A stretch of 35,523 bases of DNA from Gemmatimonadota bacterium (GTDB taxonomy: Bacteria > Gemmatimonadota > Gemmatimonadetes > Gemmatimonadales > Gemmatimonadaceae). The translations under genes were made by a program, and so were the position numbers. The notes beneath the pieces are model-generated. The model had not been told where the DNA came from. It did no database searches and saw only the letters and a program-made list of their open reading frames with translations. Numbering within the stretch: the stretch's first letter is position 1; each line of letters opens with the position of its first letter. Shown piece by piece: positions 1 through 7,667 of this stretch. The stretch spans positions 1-35,523 of the forward strand of contig JAHFCT010000031.1 of the NCBI GenBank assembly GCA_023249375.1, given 5' to 3'.

Positions 1-345
<345 letters not shown>

Positions 346-353
346 TACTCCTC

Positions 354-375
354 TTTTCCTTCGCAAGAAGGAGAA
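354..375 (+). other. Hairpin with GCAA tetraloop in the 23S-5S spacer
   Basis: A 9-bp stem (TTTTCCTTC at 354-362 with GAAGGAGAA at 367-375, one G-T pair) closes a GNRA-type GCAA loop. It begins about ten bases after the 23S 3' end. Its position suggests a role in processing of the rRNA precursor, but that is inference. The 346-458 spacer contains no tRNA and no gene that I can see. Confidence 0.6.
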
Positions 376-458
376 ACTTCGCAGAGCATTCGCGACACAA
401 CGCAAATGCAGTGAGACCACAAACCACGAACACTACCCAACTCCATTGTTATCAATTC

Positions 459-574
459 GCTGGCGATTAGAGCGTCAGGGCCACACCCGTTCCCATTCCG
501 AACACGGTCGTTAAGCCTGACAGCGCCGATGGTACTCCGCCCGAGAGGGCGCGGGAGAGTAGGCCGTCGCCGGC
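459..574 (+). rRNA. rrf: 5S ribosomal RNA
   Basis: The conserved core CACCCGTTCCCATTCCGAAC lies at about 484-503, followed by ACGG, GTTAAGCC, CAGCGCCGATGGTACT and GGGAGAGTAGG. The boundaries were set from the terminal helix: GCTGGCGA at 459-466 pairs with TCGCCGGC at 567-574 (8 bp, one G-T), giving 116 nt, a normal 5S length. It follows 23S by about 113 nt and is followed directly by a terminator, so this is the end of an rrn operon. Confidence 0.97.
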
Positions 575-582
575 ACCCCTGT

Positions 583-624
583 AAACCCCCCAACCGATCA
601 CTCGGTTGGGGGGTTTGCTTTTTC
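583..624 (+). terminator. Intrinsic terminator of the rrn operon
   Basis: A perfect 15-bp stem (AAACCCCCCAACCGA at 583-597, TCGGTTGGGGGGTTT at 602-616) with a 4-nt loop is followed by GCTTTTT. It is the only hairpin in the window with both a long perfect stem and a clear T tract, as expected at the end of a highly transcribed rRNA operon. Confidence 0.95.
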
Positions 625-768
625 TCCAACCTCGACCTCAGTCGCGGCCTCGCGGCCCGCAGCTTCTTGACGTCACCCACATCGGAACTTCTGGCTCGGA
701 TACGCAACTGTACGCCATCGTGACACTTGGTCTGAGCCGCAGCGTAAGGACTGTCAGTTTATTGCGTA

Positions 769-796
769 TTGATTCATCTCGTGACGTCGATATCTT
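769..796 (+). promoter_or_regulatory. Putative sigma70-type promoter of the secreted repeat protein
   Basis: TTGATT at 769-774 (4 of 6 match to TTGACA), a 16-bp spacer and TATCTT at 791-796 (4 of 6 match to TATAAT). A transcript would start near 803, about 26 nt before the ATG at 829. This argues against a TTG start at 769, which would fall inside the -35 box. The rest of 625-768 holds nothing I recognise. Confidence 0.5.
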
Positions 797-828
797 TCGG
801 CCCTACACTCGACGACGAGCCCTCCTTG

Positions 829-3561
829 ATGTCATCGCTTTCGCGCGAGCTGCGCCTCGCGACCGTTACGCTTGCGGGCATCGCTACTGCCTTGACGATG
901 GGATGCACCGAGTCCTCTCGCGTGCTCCCGACCGATGCGACGCCCCACGAGACCGCGGTGGCGCTCAAGCGAATGCAGTCGCTGTCCGGCAGCATCACCA
1001 TCACGGGCATCTCGATGGAGACGCGCTACTGGAACAGCGCCGGCGCGCTGCCGCCGACGACCAGCGCGCAGGCCGCGTTCAATGCGCTGCCGACAAACGT
1101 CGCGGGCTACAGCAATGCGCCGGTTGCCATTCCCGATCTCGCGCGCAAGGTCCTATCCGTCGTCGTTGATCCGCTCACCGGCTACCCTGATAGCACGATT
1201 GCCGTCATTCGCAATCCGGGCGGCGCCTTTGTGAATATTGGCACGCGCATACGCGTGTCGCTCACGTCGGCGGGCGCGAGCTCCATCGGCGTTCGGTTTG
1301 GCGTGGACTGTCTCGGGTGCACGCTGCTGCTCGATAACGTGGTGATCGCGTCGAATTACAACGATCCGTGCTGGTACGGTTTCTACATGATGGACACGAG
1401 CAGCACGCTGACTCCGTTGTGGGCGACCAGTGATCAGATCATCCAGATTGTGCCGGTGAACCTGACATCCGGTGCACACACGTTTGAACTCATCGGCTTC
1501 GAGAACGGCGACGACTTCGGATACGGCGCACAGATTGACGTCGGCACGGGTTGGAAGGACGTGACGGGCCCGGTCCCGAACGTGACGCTCACCACGTCGC
1601 GCACCGGCGGCGGCGCGGGAGCGATTGTGTCGTCGCCCGCGGGTATCAATTGTGGCACGACGTGTTCGTTCGGCTTCCCGTATGGGCAACAGGTCTCGCT
1701 GAGTGCCAACGCTACGTCACCGTCGATCTTCGCCGGGTGGAGTGGCGCGTGCACGGGTCTCACGGGAGCGTGCGTCGTCACGATGGATGCCGCGAGATCG
1801 GTGACGGCGAAGTTCACGGGCACGGCGTCGGTGACGTCGATGACTGAGGAGACGCGCTACTGGGCCTCGGGGGGAACGCCGCCGAGCGCGGCGAACGCGG
1901 TGACGCTGTTCAATGCATTGCCGACGAACGTCGCGGGCTACACGAACGAACCAGTCCCCGTGACGCACATGGTCAGCAATGCGCTGCTGTTCACCGCGCC
2001 AAATGTTGGGTCGAATACGAACGTCGCGACGCGCACCGTCGTGACGATGACCTCCTCGGGCACGTCGGAGGTGTCATTGGGAGGGGACGTGGATTTCTCG
2101 GCGGGCGGCGAGATCCTCGTCGATGGCGCCGTCGCGTTCGCGAACTTCACGCCGATTGCGCCGGGAGGCATCTCGCTCGTCGCGACGGTGACGTTGCCGC
2201 CGGGTGCGCACACAATTACGATGCTCGGCTTCGAGGACTGCTGCGATGGGGGCGCTCGCTTCCAGTTCAACTATGCCCTCGGCTGGAGTGACATGGCCGC
2301 GCCGCTGCCGGCGCCGATGGCTCTGACGCTGACGATGACGGCGGGCGGGGGGGTAATCACGTCGACGCCCGCTGGCATCAACTGCGGCACGCAGTGTGCC
2401 AGCAGCTTTGCTGCCGGGACGCAGGTGACGCTCACGCAGGCGGCAAATCCGGGGTTCGTGTTCACTGGCTGGGGCGGCGCGTGCGCGGGCACGACGACGA
2501 CGTGCGTGGTCCGCATGACCGCCACAAAGACGGTGACGGCGACCTATGCGAAGAATCAGCTGACGGTAGCGAAGGCAGGCACTGGCGGCGGGACGATTAC
2601 CTCGTCGCCCGCCGGCATCAGCTGCGGGACGGTCTGCACCGCCACATTCGACGTGGGTACGGTGGTCACGCTGACGGCGGTGGCCGATGCGACGTCCAAT
2701 TTGGGAACGTGGAGCATTGCGGGCTGCACCGGCAACACCTGCGTGGTGACGATGTCGCACGCGCAGTCCGTGACACTGAACTTCGTGCGCCGCACGTACA
2801 ATCTTGGCGTCACGACGTCGGGTACGGGCACGGGGACGATCGCGTCCTCATCCGCCGGCATCAACTGCGGAACCACGTGCACCGCGACGCTGATCGAAAG
2901 CACGGTCGTGACGCTCACCGCAACACCGACGGCCGGATCGAGCTTTGCTGGCTGGTCCGGCGCCTGCACGGGAACGGGGAGTTGCACCGTGACCATGGCG
3001 GGCGCACGGACGGTCAACGCGGAGTTTACGAAGCTCGCGGACAGCACGCCGCCGACGCTCTCGTGCGTGGCGACGCCGGACGAACTCTGGCCGCCGAATC
3101 ACAAAATGGCGGACATCAAGGTGACCGTGGTGTTGACGGACGCCGGGCTGGGACCGAACGGCTTTACGCTGCTCTCCGTCACGAGCGACGAGCCGGATGA
3201 CGCGCCCGAGAAATCGACGCAGAAGAACGGCTGGAATGGCGATCGACGCGCCTGGAACAACAGCGCCGACAATAACCGGAACCGCCACAAGCGTCACGTG
3301 GGTTCCGGGCGTCACTCGGATGACGACGACTGCGGCTATGACGACGACGATGATGACGATAACGACGGCGACGGCAGCACCACCAATGACATTCAAGGGT
3401 GGGCGATCGGCACCGCTGACGTGACGGGACAGCTGCGCGCCGAGCGGGCGGGCGGCGGCAATGGCCGCGTGTATACGCTGACCTACAAGGGAACGGACAA
3501 GGCTGGCAACGCGACGACGGCGACGTGTACGGTCGTGGTGCCGCACGACCGGCGAAAGTAG
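829..3561 (+). CDS. Secreted, probable lipoprotein with duplicated N-module and four divergent InlB-type repeats
   Basis: A 910-aa exported protein of unknown function. The ATG at 829 was chosen because it starts a clean signal sequence (charged residues, then a hydrophobic run to about residue 22) ending in LTMGC, an imperfect lipobox, and because a promoter lies just upstream. A module containing ETRYW and FNALPTNVAGY occurs twice (nt about 985-1575 and 1822-2310). Four repeats of the divergent InlB B-repeat type (SSPAGINCGTTC ... FAGWSGACTG ... VTM..A.SVTA.F) occupy about 1579-1821, 2320-2556, 2557-2790 and 2791-3033; each carries two cysteine pairs. The C-terminus has an Ig/HYR-like segment with the WPPNHKM motif (about 3045-3200), interrupted by an Asp-rich run (about 3316-3378) that may bind calcium, before a final beta-rich segment. 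These repeats are usually found in surface or secreted proteins; adhesion or matrix binding is a guess. No ribosome binding site is visible. Confidence 0.85.
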   Translation: MSSLSRELRLATVTLAGIATALTMGCTESSRVLPTDATPHETAVALKRMQSLSGSITITGISMETRYWNSAGALPPTTSAQAAFNALPTNVAGYSNAPVAIPDLARKVLSVVVDPLTGYPDSTIAVIRNPGGAFVNIGTRIRVSLTSAGASSIGVRFGVDCLGCTLLLDNVVIASNYNDPCWYGFYMMDTSSTLTPLWATSDQIIQIVPVNLTSGAHTFELIGFENGDDFGYGAQIDVGTGWKDVTGPVPNVTLTTSRTGGGAGAIVSSPAGINCGTTCSFGFPYGQQVSLSANATSPSIFAGWSGACTGLTGACVVTMDAARSVTAKFTGTASVTSMTEETRYWASGGTPPSAANAVTLFNALPTNVAGYTNEPVPVTHMVSNALLFTAPNVGSNTNVATRTVVTMTSSGTSEVSLGGDVDFSAGGEILVDGAVAFANFTPIAPGGISLVATVTLPPGAHTITMLGFEDCCDGGARFQFNYALGWSDMAAPLPAPMALTLTMTAGGGVITSTPAGINCGTQCASSFAAGTQVTLTQAANPGFVFTGWGGACAGTTTTCVVRMTATKTVTATYAKNQLTVAKAGTGGGTITSSPAGISCGTVCTATFDVGTVVTLTAVADATSNLGTWSIAGCTGNTCVVTMSHAQSVTLNFVRRTYNLGVTTSGTGTGTIASSSAGINCGTTCTATLIESTVVTLTATPTAGSSFAGWSGACTGTGSCTVTMAGARTVNAEFTKLADSTPPTLSCVATPDELWPPNHKMADIKVTVVLTDAGLGPNGFTLLSVTSDEPDDAPEKSTQKNGWNGDRRAWNNSADNNRNRHKRHVGSGRHSDDDDCGYDDDDDDDNDGDGSTTNDIQGWAIGTADVTGQLRAERAGGGNGRVYTLTYKGTDKAGNATTATCTVVVPHDRRK

Positions 3562-3586
3562 GAGTCGAGGCGACGTGCTATCTTGC

Positions 3587-3615
3587 GGGCGGTGCGACGT
3601 GACGTCGCACCGCCC
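3587..3615 (+). terminator. Terminator-like hairpin before era
   Basis: GGGCGGTGCGA (3587-3597) pairs perfectly with TCGCACCGCCC (3605-3615) around a 7-nt loop. There is no T tract, so it may be a weak or factor-assisted terminator for the upstream repeat protein. A TATCTT sequence (3579-3584) precedes the hairpin, but no -35 box is evident. Confidence 0.5.
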
Positions 3616-3676
3616 GTTGGCGCTTTCGGGCGCGCGGCCAGCGCAACCCGGGCGCTCCTCCAATCGTCCTTAAGAG

Positions 3677-4558
3677 ATGCCTAAAGCTGGGATTGTTACC
3701 GTCGCCGGCGCGCCGAACGCTGGAAAGAGCACGCTGCTCAACCGACTTGTCGGCGAGCACCTCGCGATCACCAGCCCGAAGCCGCAGTCGACGCGCGACC
3801 GCATTGTCGGTATTCGCACGGCCGGCGAGGTGCAAATGGTGCTGCTCGATACGCCGGGGCTGCTTGAGCCGAAGCACGCACTGCACAAGAGCATGCGTGG
3901 CACGTCGCTGAGCGCGTTGCGCGAAGCGGACGTGGTAGTGCACGTGATTGATGCGAACGCCGAGGCGGTGCGGCCGCTGAGTGAGATCGCGGGGCTGACC
4001 GAGCCGCTGCGCGCCCCCGTGATCATTGCGCTGAACAAGTCGGACCTCCTCGACAAGAAAGCGCTGCGGGCGCTCGCCGAGGGACAGGCCGATGCCGTGT
4101 TTTTCTCGGCGCGAACGGGCGACGGAATGGAACGGCTGATTGCGGCGATCGCGGCCAAGCTGCCGGAAAGCCCGTTTCTGTACCCCGAGGACGATCTCTC
4201 GACGCAGCACCTGCGGTTCTTTGCGCGCGAGGCGGTGCGCGAGGCGGCGCTGGAGCAGCTGGATGAGGAAGTGCCGCACGCGCTGGCGTGCGAGATCGAG
4301 GAGTTCCGTGAGGGGAGTGCGCCGGTGTACATTCGTGCCACGCTTCATGTGGAGCGCGACAGCCAGAAGCGCATCCTGATTGGCAGTGGCGGCCAACGCA
4401 TCAAGGCCATTGGCATGCAGGCGCGCAAGCGGATTGAAGTGCTGGTTGGCAGCGCGGTCTACCTGGAACTGCGGGTAAAGGTGCTTCCCAACTGGCGACG
4501 GAATCCCGTGGCGCTCGCACGCCTCGGGTACTCGTTGCCTCCGGACGACAAGAAATGA
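3677..4558 (+). CDS. era: GTPase Era
   Basis: Era is a membrane-associated GTPase that binds the 3' end of 16S rRNA and is needed for 30S ribosome maturation. The protein is 293 aa, normal for the family. GTPase motifs are visible: G1 GAPNAGKS (residues 11-18), G3 DTPG (58-61), G4 NKSD (120-123) and G5 SAR (144-146). The C-terminal part holds the KH RNA-binding domain with [11 protein letters not shown] and the typical WRRN ending of the domain. Its stop codon overlaps the ATG of the next small gene (ATGA), so the two are probably translated together. No obvious ribosome binding site precedes the ATG. Identification is secure. Confidence 0.98.
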   Translation: MPKAGIVTVAGAPNAGKSTLLNRLVGEHLAITSPKPQSTRDRIVGIRTAGEVQMVLLDTPGLLEPKHALHKSMRGTSLSALREADVVVHVIDANAEAVRPLSEIAGLTEPLRAPVIIALNKSDLLDKKALRALAEGQADAVFFSARTGDGMERLIAAIAAKLPESPFLYPEDDLSTQHLRFFAREAVREAALEQLDEEVPHALACEIEEFREGSAPVYIRATLHVERDSQKRILIGSGGQRIKAIGMQARKRIEVLVGSAVYLELRVKVLPNWRRNPVALARLGYSLPPDDKK

Positions 4559-4722
4559 CGATCTCTCCGCAGCTGCTGGCCATTTTAGTCTGCCCCAAGT
4601 GCAAGGGCGAACTCACGTATCGCGACGCGGGGCCGGCGCTCGACTGTCCTGCGTGCAAGCTGCGATACCCCGTGCGCGACGACATTCCCGTGATGCTCGT
4701 CGATGAGGCATCGCCTCTCTAG
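4555..4722 (+). CDS. Trm112-like / YcaR-family small zinc protein
   Basis: A 55-aa protein. It starts at an ATG overlapping the era stop (ATGA) and contains two cysteine pairs, CPKC (residues 13-16) and CPAC (31-34), followed by [11 protein letters not shown]. This is the pattern of the Trm112/YcaR (UPF0434) family, typically about 60 aa with a DxIPxML ending. In eukaryotes and archaea Trm112 activates methyltransferases. In bacteria the small homologues are often encoded beside lipid A or RNA genes and their role is poorly defined. Its last 20 nt overlap the next gene in another frame. Confidence 0.88.
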   Translation: MTISPQLLAILVCPKCKGELTYRDAGPALDCPACKLRYPVRDDIPVMLVDEASPL

Positions 4723-5728
4723 GGTGCACGGTTTCGTGGTGCGCCGCTCTTCTGTTAGCCGCGCGATTGGCGCGCTGCTGCGGACGACGCTGGCGGTGAC
4801 TGCCGCCGCTGCGCCGTTGCGTGCGCAGGGTGGTTTGTCCACCGAGGGCGCGCTATTTCTGCTGGTGCCCGTTGGCGCGCGGACCGTGGGCAGCGGCCAG
4901 ACGGTAGCCACCGGTGAAGCAGGCTCGGAGTCGCTGTGGGGCAACCCGGCAGGGATCGCGCGGGTCACGCGTCCTGAGGCGGCGCTTCTCTATTCGAAGA
5001 CGGTGGTGGCCGACGGCACCGTGCTGGGCCTCGTGTATCCCGCGGGTAAGGCCGGCGTGCTGGGATTTGGCGCTCAGCTCTATGATTACGGCGCGCAGGA
5101 CTTCACCGATCAGGTCGGCACCATTGGACAGTTGCTGCCGCGCTCGATCGTGGTGGCCGCGACGTACGCGGCGACGATCGGGACGTCGATGCGGGCGGGC
5201 GTGACGTACAAGGTGGTGCAGTCGCGGCTCGACTGCACGGGACCGTGCGGCACCGTGAGCACGTTCAATGCGTCGACCAACGGCCTTGATGCCGGCGTCC
5301 AGTACGAGACGAAGCGCGCCGACAGCCTGACGTTCGGCTTTGTCCTGCGACATCTGGGACTCAAGCTGCAGGTGAACGACAATGCGCAGTCTGATCCGCT
5401 GCCGGCGCGCGTGCATCTTGGCGTGAGCGCGCTTGTGCCGGCGATGGCGAAGGCGCTGCCCGGTGCGGAGCTGCGATGGGCGGTGGAGATCGTGAATCGC
5501 ACGTCGCTGAATGATCCGGCGTTTCGGCTGGGCGCTGAGCTCGGGCTGCAGAAACAACTGTACTTGCGAGCCGGGTACGCCTCGGGCACGGGCGACGCCA
5601 CGGGCCCCGCCATCGGGCTCGGTTTTGTCCGAGGGAAACTCGGGCTCGACTTTGCCCGTGTGTTCGGCGGATTTTCATCGGATGCGGGACAGCCGCCGAC
5701 CTATCTCACGCTTCGGGTGAGCTGGTGA
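4703..5728 (+). CDS. PorV/UPF0164-like outer-membrane beta-barrel protein
   Basis: A 341-aa exported protein. An N-terminal signal sequence with a basic start and an Ala-rich core ends near RAQ-GG (about residue 42). The mature part begins with the [18 protein letters not shown] and [10 protein letters not shown] pattern typical of PorV/PorQ and UPF0164 barrels, in which the G.NPAG segment lies in the first strands. Alternating hydrophobic strands and an ending in LTLRVSW (terminal aromatic residue) fit an outer-membrane beta-barrel assembled by BamA. PorV is a type IX secretion component in Bacteroidota, but the wider family has no single function, so secretion is not claimed. The ATG at 4703 lies inside the upstream gene; a GTG at 4736 would also keep the signal peptide. 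Its stop overlaps the next start (GTGA). Confidence 0.8.
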   Translation: MRHRLSRVHGFVVRRSSVSRAIGALLRTTLAVTAAAAPLRAQGGLSTEGALFLLVPVGARTVGSGQTVATGEAGSESLWGNPAGIARVTRPEAALLYSKTVVADGTVLGLVYPAGKAGVLGFGAQLYDYGAQDFTDQVGTIGQLLPRSIVVAATYAATIGTSMRAGVTYKVVQSRLDCTGPCGTVSTFNASTNGLDAGVQYETKRADSLTFGFVLRHLGLKLQVNDNAQSDPLPARVHLGVSALVPAMAKALPGAELRWAVEIVNRTSLNDPAFRLGAELGLQKQLYLRAGYASGTGDATGPAIGLGFVRGKLGLDFARVFGGFSSDAGQPPTYLTLRVSW

Positions 5729-6552
5729 GACGCGAAGCGATCAGCGTCATGGCCGCCGTGAGCCTCGTGCTGGTGAGCACGGTGGGCCGACCCGCGCTGG
5801 GTCAGCGCGTTGCGTCGTCGACCATGTCGCGACCGGCAGCACCCATGGGGACGATGCGCGGCGGTTCGCCTTTGGGAGAGGCCGAGCGGCGTCGCTGGGC
5901 GCCGGTGGCGTCGATGCTGCTGCCCGGCATGGGTCAGGCGTTGCTGCACCAAGATCGCTTCATCGCGTATCTGGCGCTGGAGGCGTGGTCGGTGCTTGAG
6001 TTCTCGAATCAGCGCACGGAGGCGCGGCGGCAGCAGAGCCGATATCGCGGCCTGGCGCGCGACGTGGCGCGTTCGCTCTATGGCCAGGTGCGGCCCGTGG
6101 GATCGTGGGCCTACTACGAATCGATGGAGCACTACCTGGAAAGCGGAGTCTTCGACCGCGAGCCAGGCGGCAACGTGGATCCGGATCTCGACGAGAGCAC
6201 GTACAACGGTGCGATGTGGCTGCTGGCCCGTACGACGTACTGGACGGATCCAGCACTAGCGCCGTCAACGGAGAGCGCCGAGTACCGGCACGCCATCAAT
6301 TTCTATCTGGACCGGGCGGTTCGTTCCGAGTATCGGTGGACCTGGCGGAATGCACAGTTGGAGCAGGACCTGTACATACGCACGATTCGCCGGAGCAATA
6401 TCTCGTTCCGCGCCGCCCGCGCGGCGCTCGGGGCGGTGCTCGCCAACCACGTGCTGTCGGCGGTCGATGCATTCGTGACGCTGCGTGTTGAGGGACTGGA
6501 GGGTGGCAGTCCCGGAAGCTTCGCGTTGCGGGGCAGTGTTCCGTTCCGATAG
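5725..6552 (+). CDS. DUF5683-like exported protein of unknown function
   Basis: A 275-aa protein starting at a GTG that overlaps the previous stop codon (GTGA). Residues 1 to about 27 look like a signal peptide (basic start, then a hydrophobic stretch ending near GQR). A short segment with SMLLPGMGQ and a following hydrophobic helix resembles the P-G-x-G-Q helix of DUF5683-type proteins. The central part is rich in Arg, Trp and Tyr (for example the SWAYYESMEHYLESG region). A second hydrophobic region lies near residues 235-255. Tight coupling to the PorV-like gene suggests a shared envelope role. I cannot assign a biochemical function; the DUF5683 link rests on this short motif only. Confidence 0.7.
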   Translation: MRREAISVMAAVSLVLVSTVGRPALGQRVASSTMSRPAAPMGTMRGGSPLGEAERRRWAPVASMLLPGMGQALLHQDRFIAYLALEAWSVLEFSNQRTEARRQQSRYRGLARDVARSLYGQVRPVGSWAYYESMEHYLESGVFDREPGGNVDPDLDESTYNGAMWLLARTTYWTDPALAPSTESAEYRHAINFYLDRAVRSEYRWTWRNAQLEQDLYIRTIRRSNISFRAARAALGAVLANHVLSAVDAFVTLRVEGLEGGSPGSFALRGSVPFR

Positions 6553-6609
6553 TGACAGAAGCGTCGCGTAAGGTGACAATGGCGCCGCAAGTCGTGATTT
6601 CGCTTATGT

Positions 6610-6638
6610 TTGACACGCCCATGTTACGCGGATACGTT
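6610..6638 (+). promoter_or_regulatory. Putative sigma70-type promoter before the GGDDF gene
   Basis: A perfect TTGACA (6610-6615), a 17-bp spacer and TACGTT (6633-6638, keeping the T, A and final T of TATAAT). A direct repeat GTTACG at 6623-6628 and 6636-6641 straddles the -10 region and could be an operator half-site pair, although this is speculative. An AGGAG ribosome binding site (6651-6655) sits upstream of the GTG start at 6669. This is the best -35 match I found in the window. Confidence 0.65.
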
Positions 6639-6668
6639 ACGAATCCTGAGAGGAGCTGACCGGAGAGC

Positions 6669-7667
6669 GTGACGCACACGACCGCCGTAGTCTTCGCCCC
6701 GGACGGCCAAACCGTTCCGGATTCGATTCGTGCGTGGCTGGAGAAACACCGGCTACCCACCGCGACAGTGACGACGGCCGACGAACTCATGTCGGCGGCG
6801 CTTCGTTCGCGTCCGCGGTTGGCGATCATCGACGCGCGCACGCATCCGGTGGCGGGACTGAAGGGCTGTCAGCGGCTGAAGGCGGACTCGTTCACCGGCA
6901 TCGTACCCGCGCTGGTGCTCGTGCGGGATGATGCGACATCGTTCGCGGCGGCATTTGATGTCTCTGCCGATGAAGTGATTCGCGAGGGGACGTCGGTCGT
7001 TGAGGTATCGCTGCGGGTCGAGGCGCTGCTGCGGCGTTCAGACCGCGACACGTACGTGCATCCTTCGACGCGGCTCCCCGGCGGATTGGAGATCGAAACC
7101 GAGATCATGCGCCGGCTCGAGGCGGATCAGCTGTTCGCCGCGTGCTACGCCGATCTCGATCACTTCAAGGAATACAACGACCGCTACAGTTACTACGACG
7201 GCGACCGGGTGATTCGCATCCTGTCGAAGATCCTGCATGACGTCGTGAAAGGGACGGTGGCGGAGCGAGGCTTCGTTGGCCATATCGGCGGTGACGACTT
7301 CCTGTTCGTGATTCCGGTCGAGGCCGTGCAGGACGTGTGCAGCGAGATCGTGCAGGTGTTTGACGCGATCGTGCCGTTCCAGTATTCGGAGCAGGACCGG
7401 CGCGCCGGGTACTATTTCGGGAAAGACCGCCGCGGCCAGTTGCACAAGGTGCCGCTGATGACGGTGTCGATTGGTGTGGTCACGAACGAGCGCCGGCGGT
7501 TCACGCATCCGTCGCAGGTGAGTGAACTGGCGACTGAAATGAAGAGCTACGCGAAGAGCCTAACGGGCTCGGTGTTCACGATTGACCGTCGCGGTGATCT
7601 GGCGGCGGACGACGGGGAGTCGCCGTCGGAGATGCCCGACGCGGCGAGCGCGGTGGAGGAGCAGTGA
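6669..7667 (+). CDS. Degenerate receiver plus GGDDF-type GGDEF domain protein
   Basis: A 332-aa two-domain signalling protein. Residues 1-125 have a receiver-like fold pattern. The beta-3 aspartate is kept (IID at 53-55), but the N-terminal acidic pair is replaced by APDG (10-13), and the usual Thr/Ser and Lys switch positions read VLV (83-85) and VIR (103-105), so phosphorylation is doubtful. Residues 140-310 are a GGDEF domain with DLDHFKEYNDRYSYYDGD (162-179) and the signature GGDDF (207-211) in place of GG(D/E)EF. No RxxD inhibitory site is visible ahead of the signature. It may be a low-activity diguanylate cyclase, a c-di-GMP or GTP sensor, or inactive. A good promoter precedes it and its stop overlaps the next gene's GTG start. 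The GTG start is supported by AGGAG upstream. Confidence 0.88.
   Translation: MTHTTAVVFAPDGQTVPDSIRAWLEKHRLPTATVTTADELMSAALRSRPRLAIIDARTHPVAGLKGCQRLKADSFTGIVPALVLVRDDATSFAAAFDVSADEVIREGTSVVEVSLRVEALLRRSDRDTYVHPSTRLPGGLEIETEIMRRLEADQLFAACYADLDHFKEYNDRYSYYDGDRVIRILSKILHDVVKGTVAERGFVGHIGGDDFLFVIPVEAVQDVCSEIVQVFDAIVPFQYSEQDRRAGYYFGKDRRGQLHKVPLMTVSIGVVTNERRRFTHPSQVSELATEMKSYAKSLTGSVFTIDRRGDLAADDGESPSEMPDAASAVEEQ

Noticed and set aside
769-828. Upstream TTG start for the repeat protein
   Set aside because: It would place 20 extra residues before a clear signal peptide and overlaps the presumed -35 box; ATG 829 is preferred.
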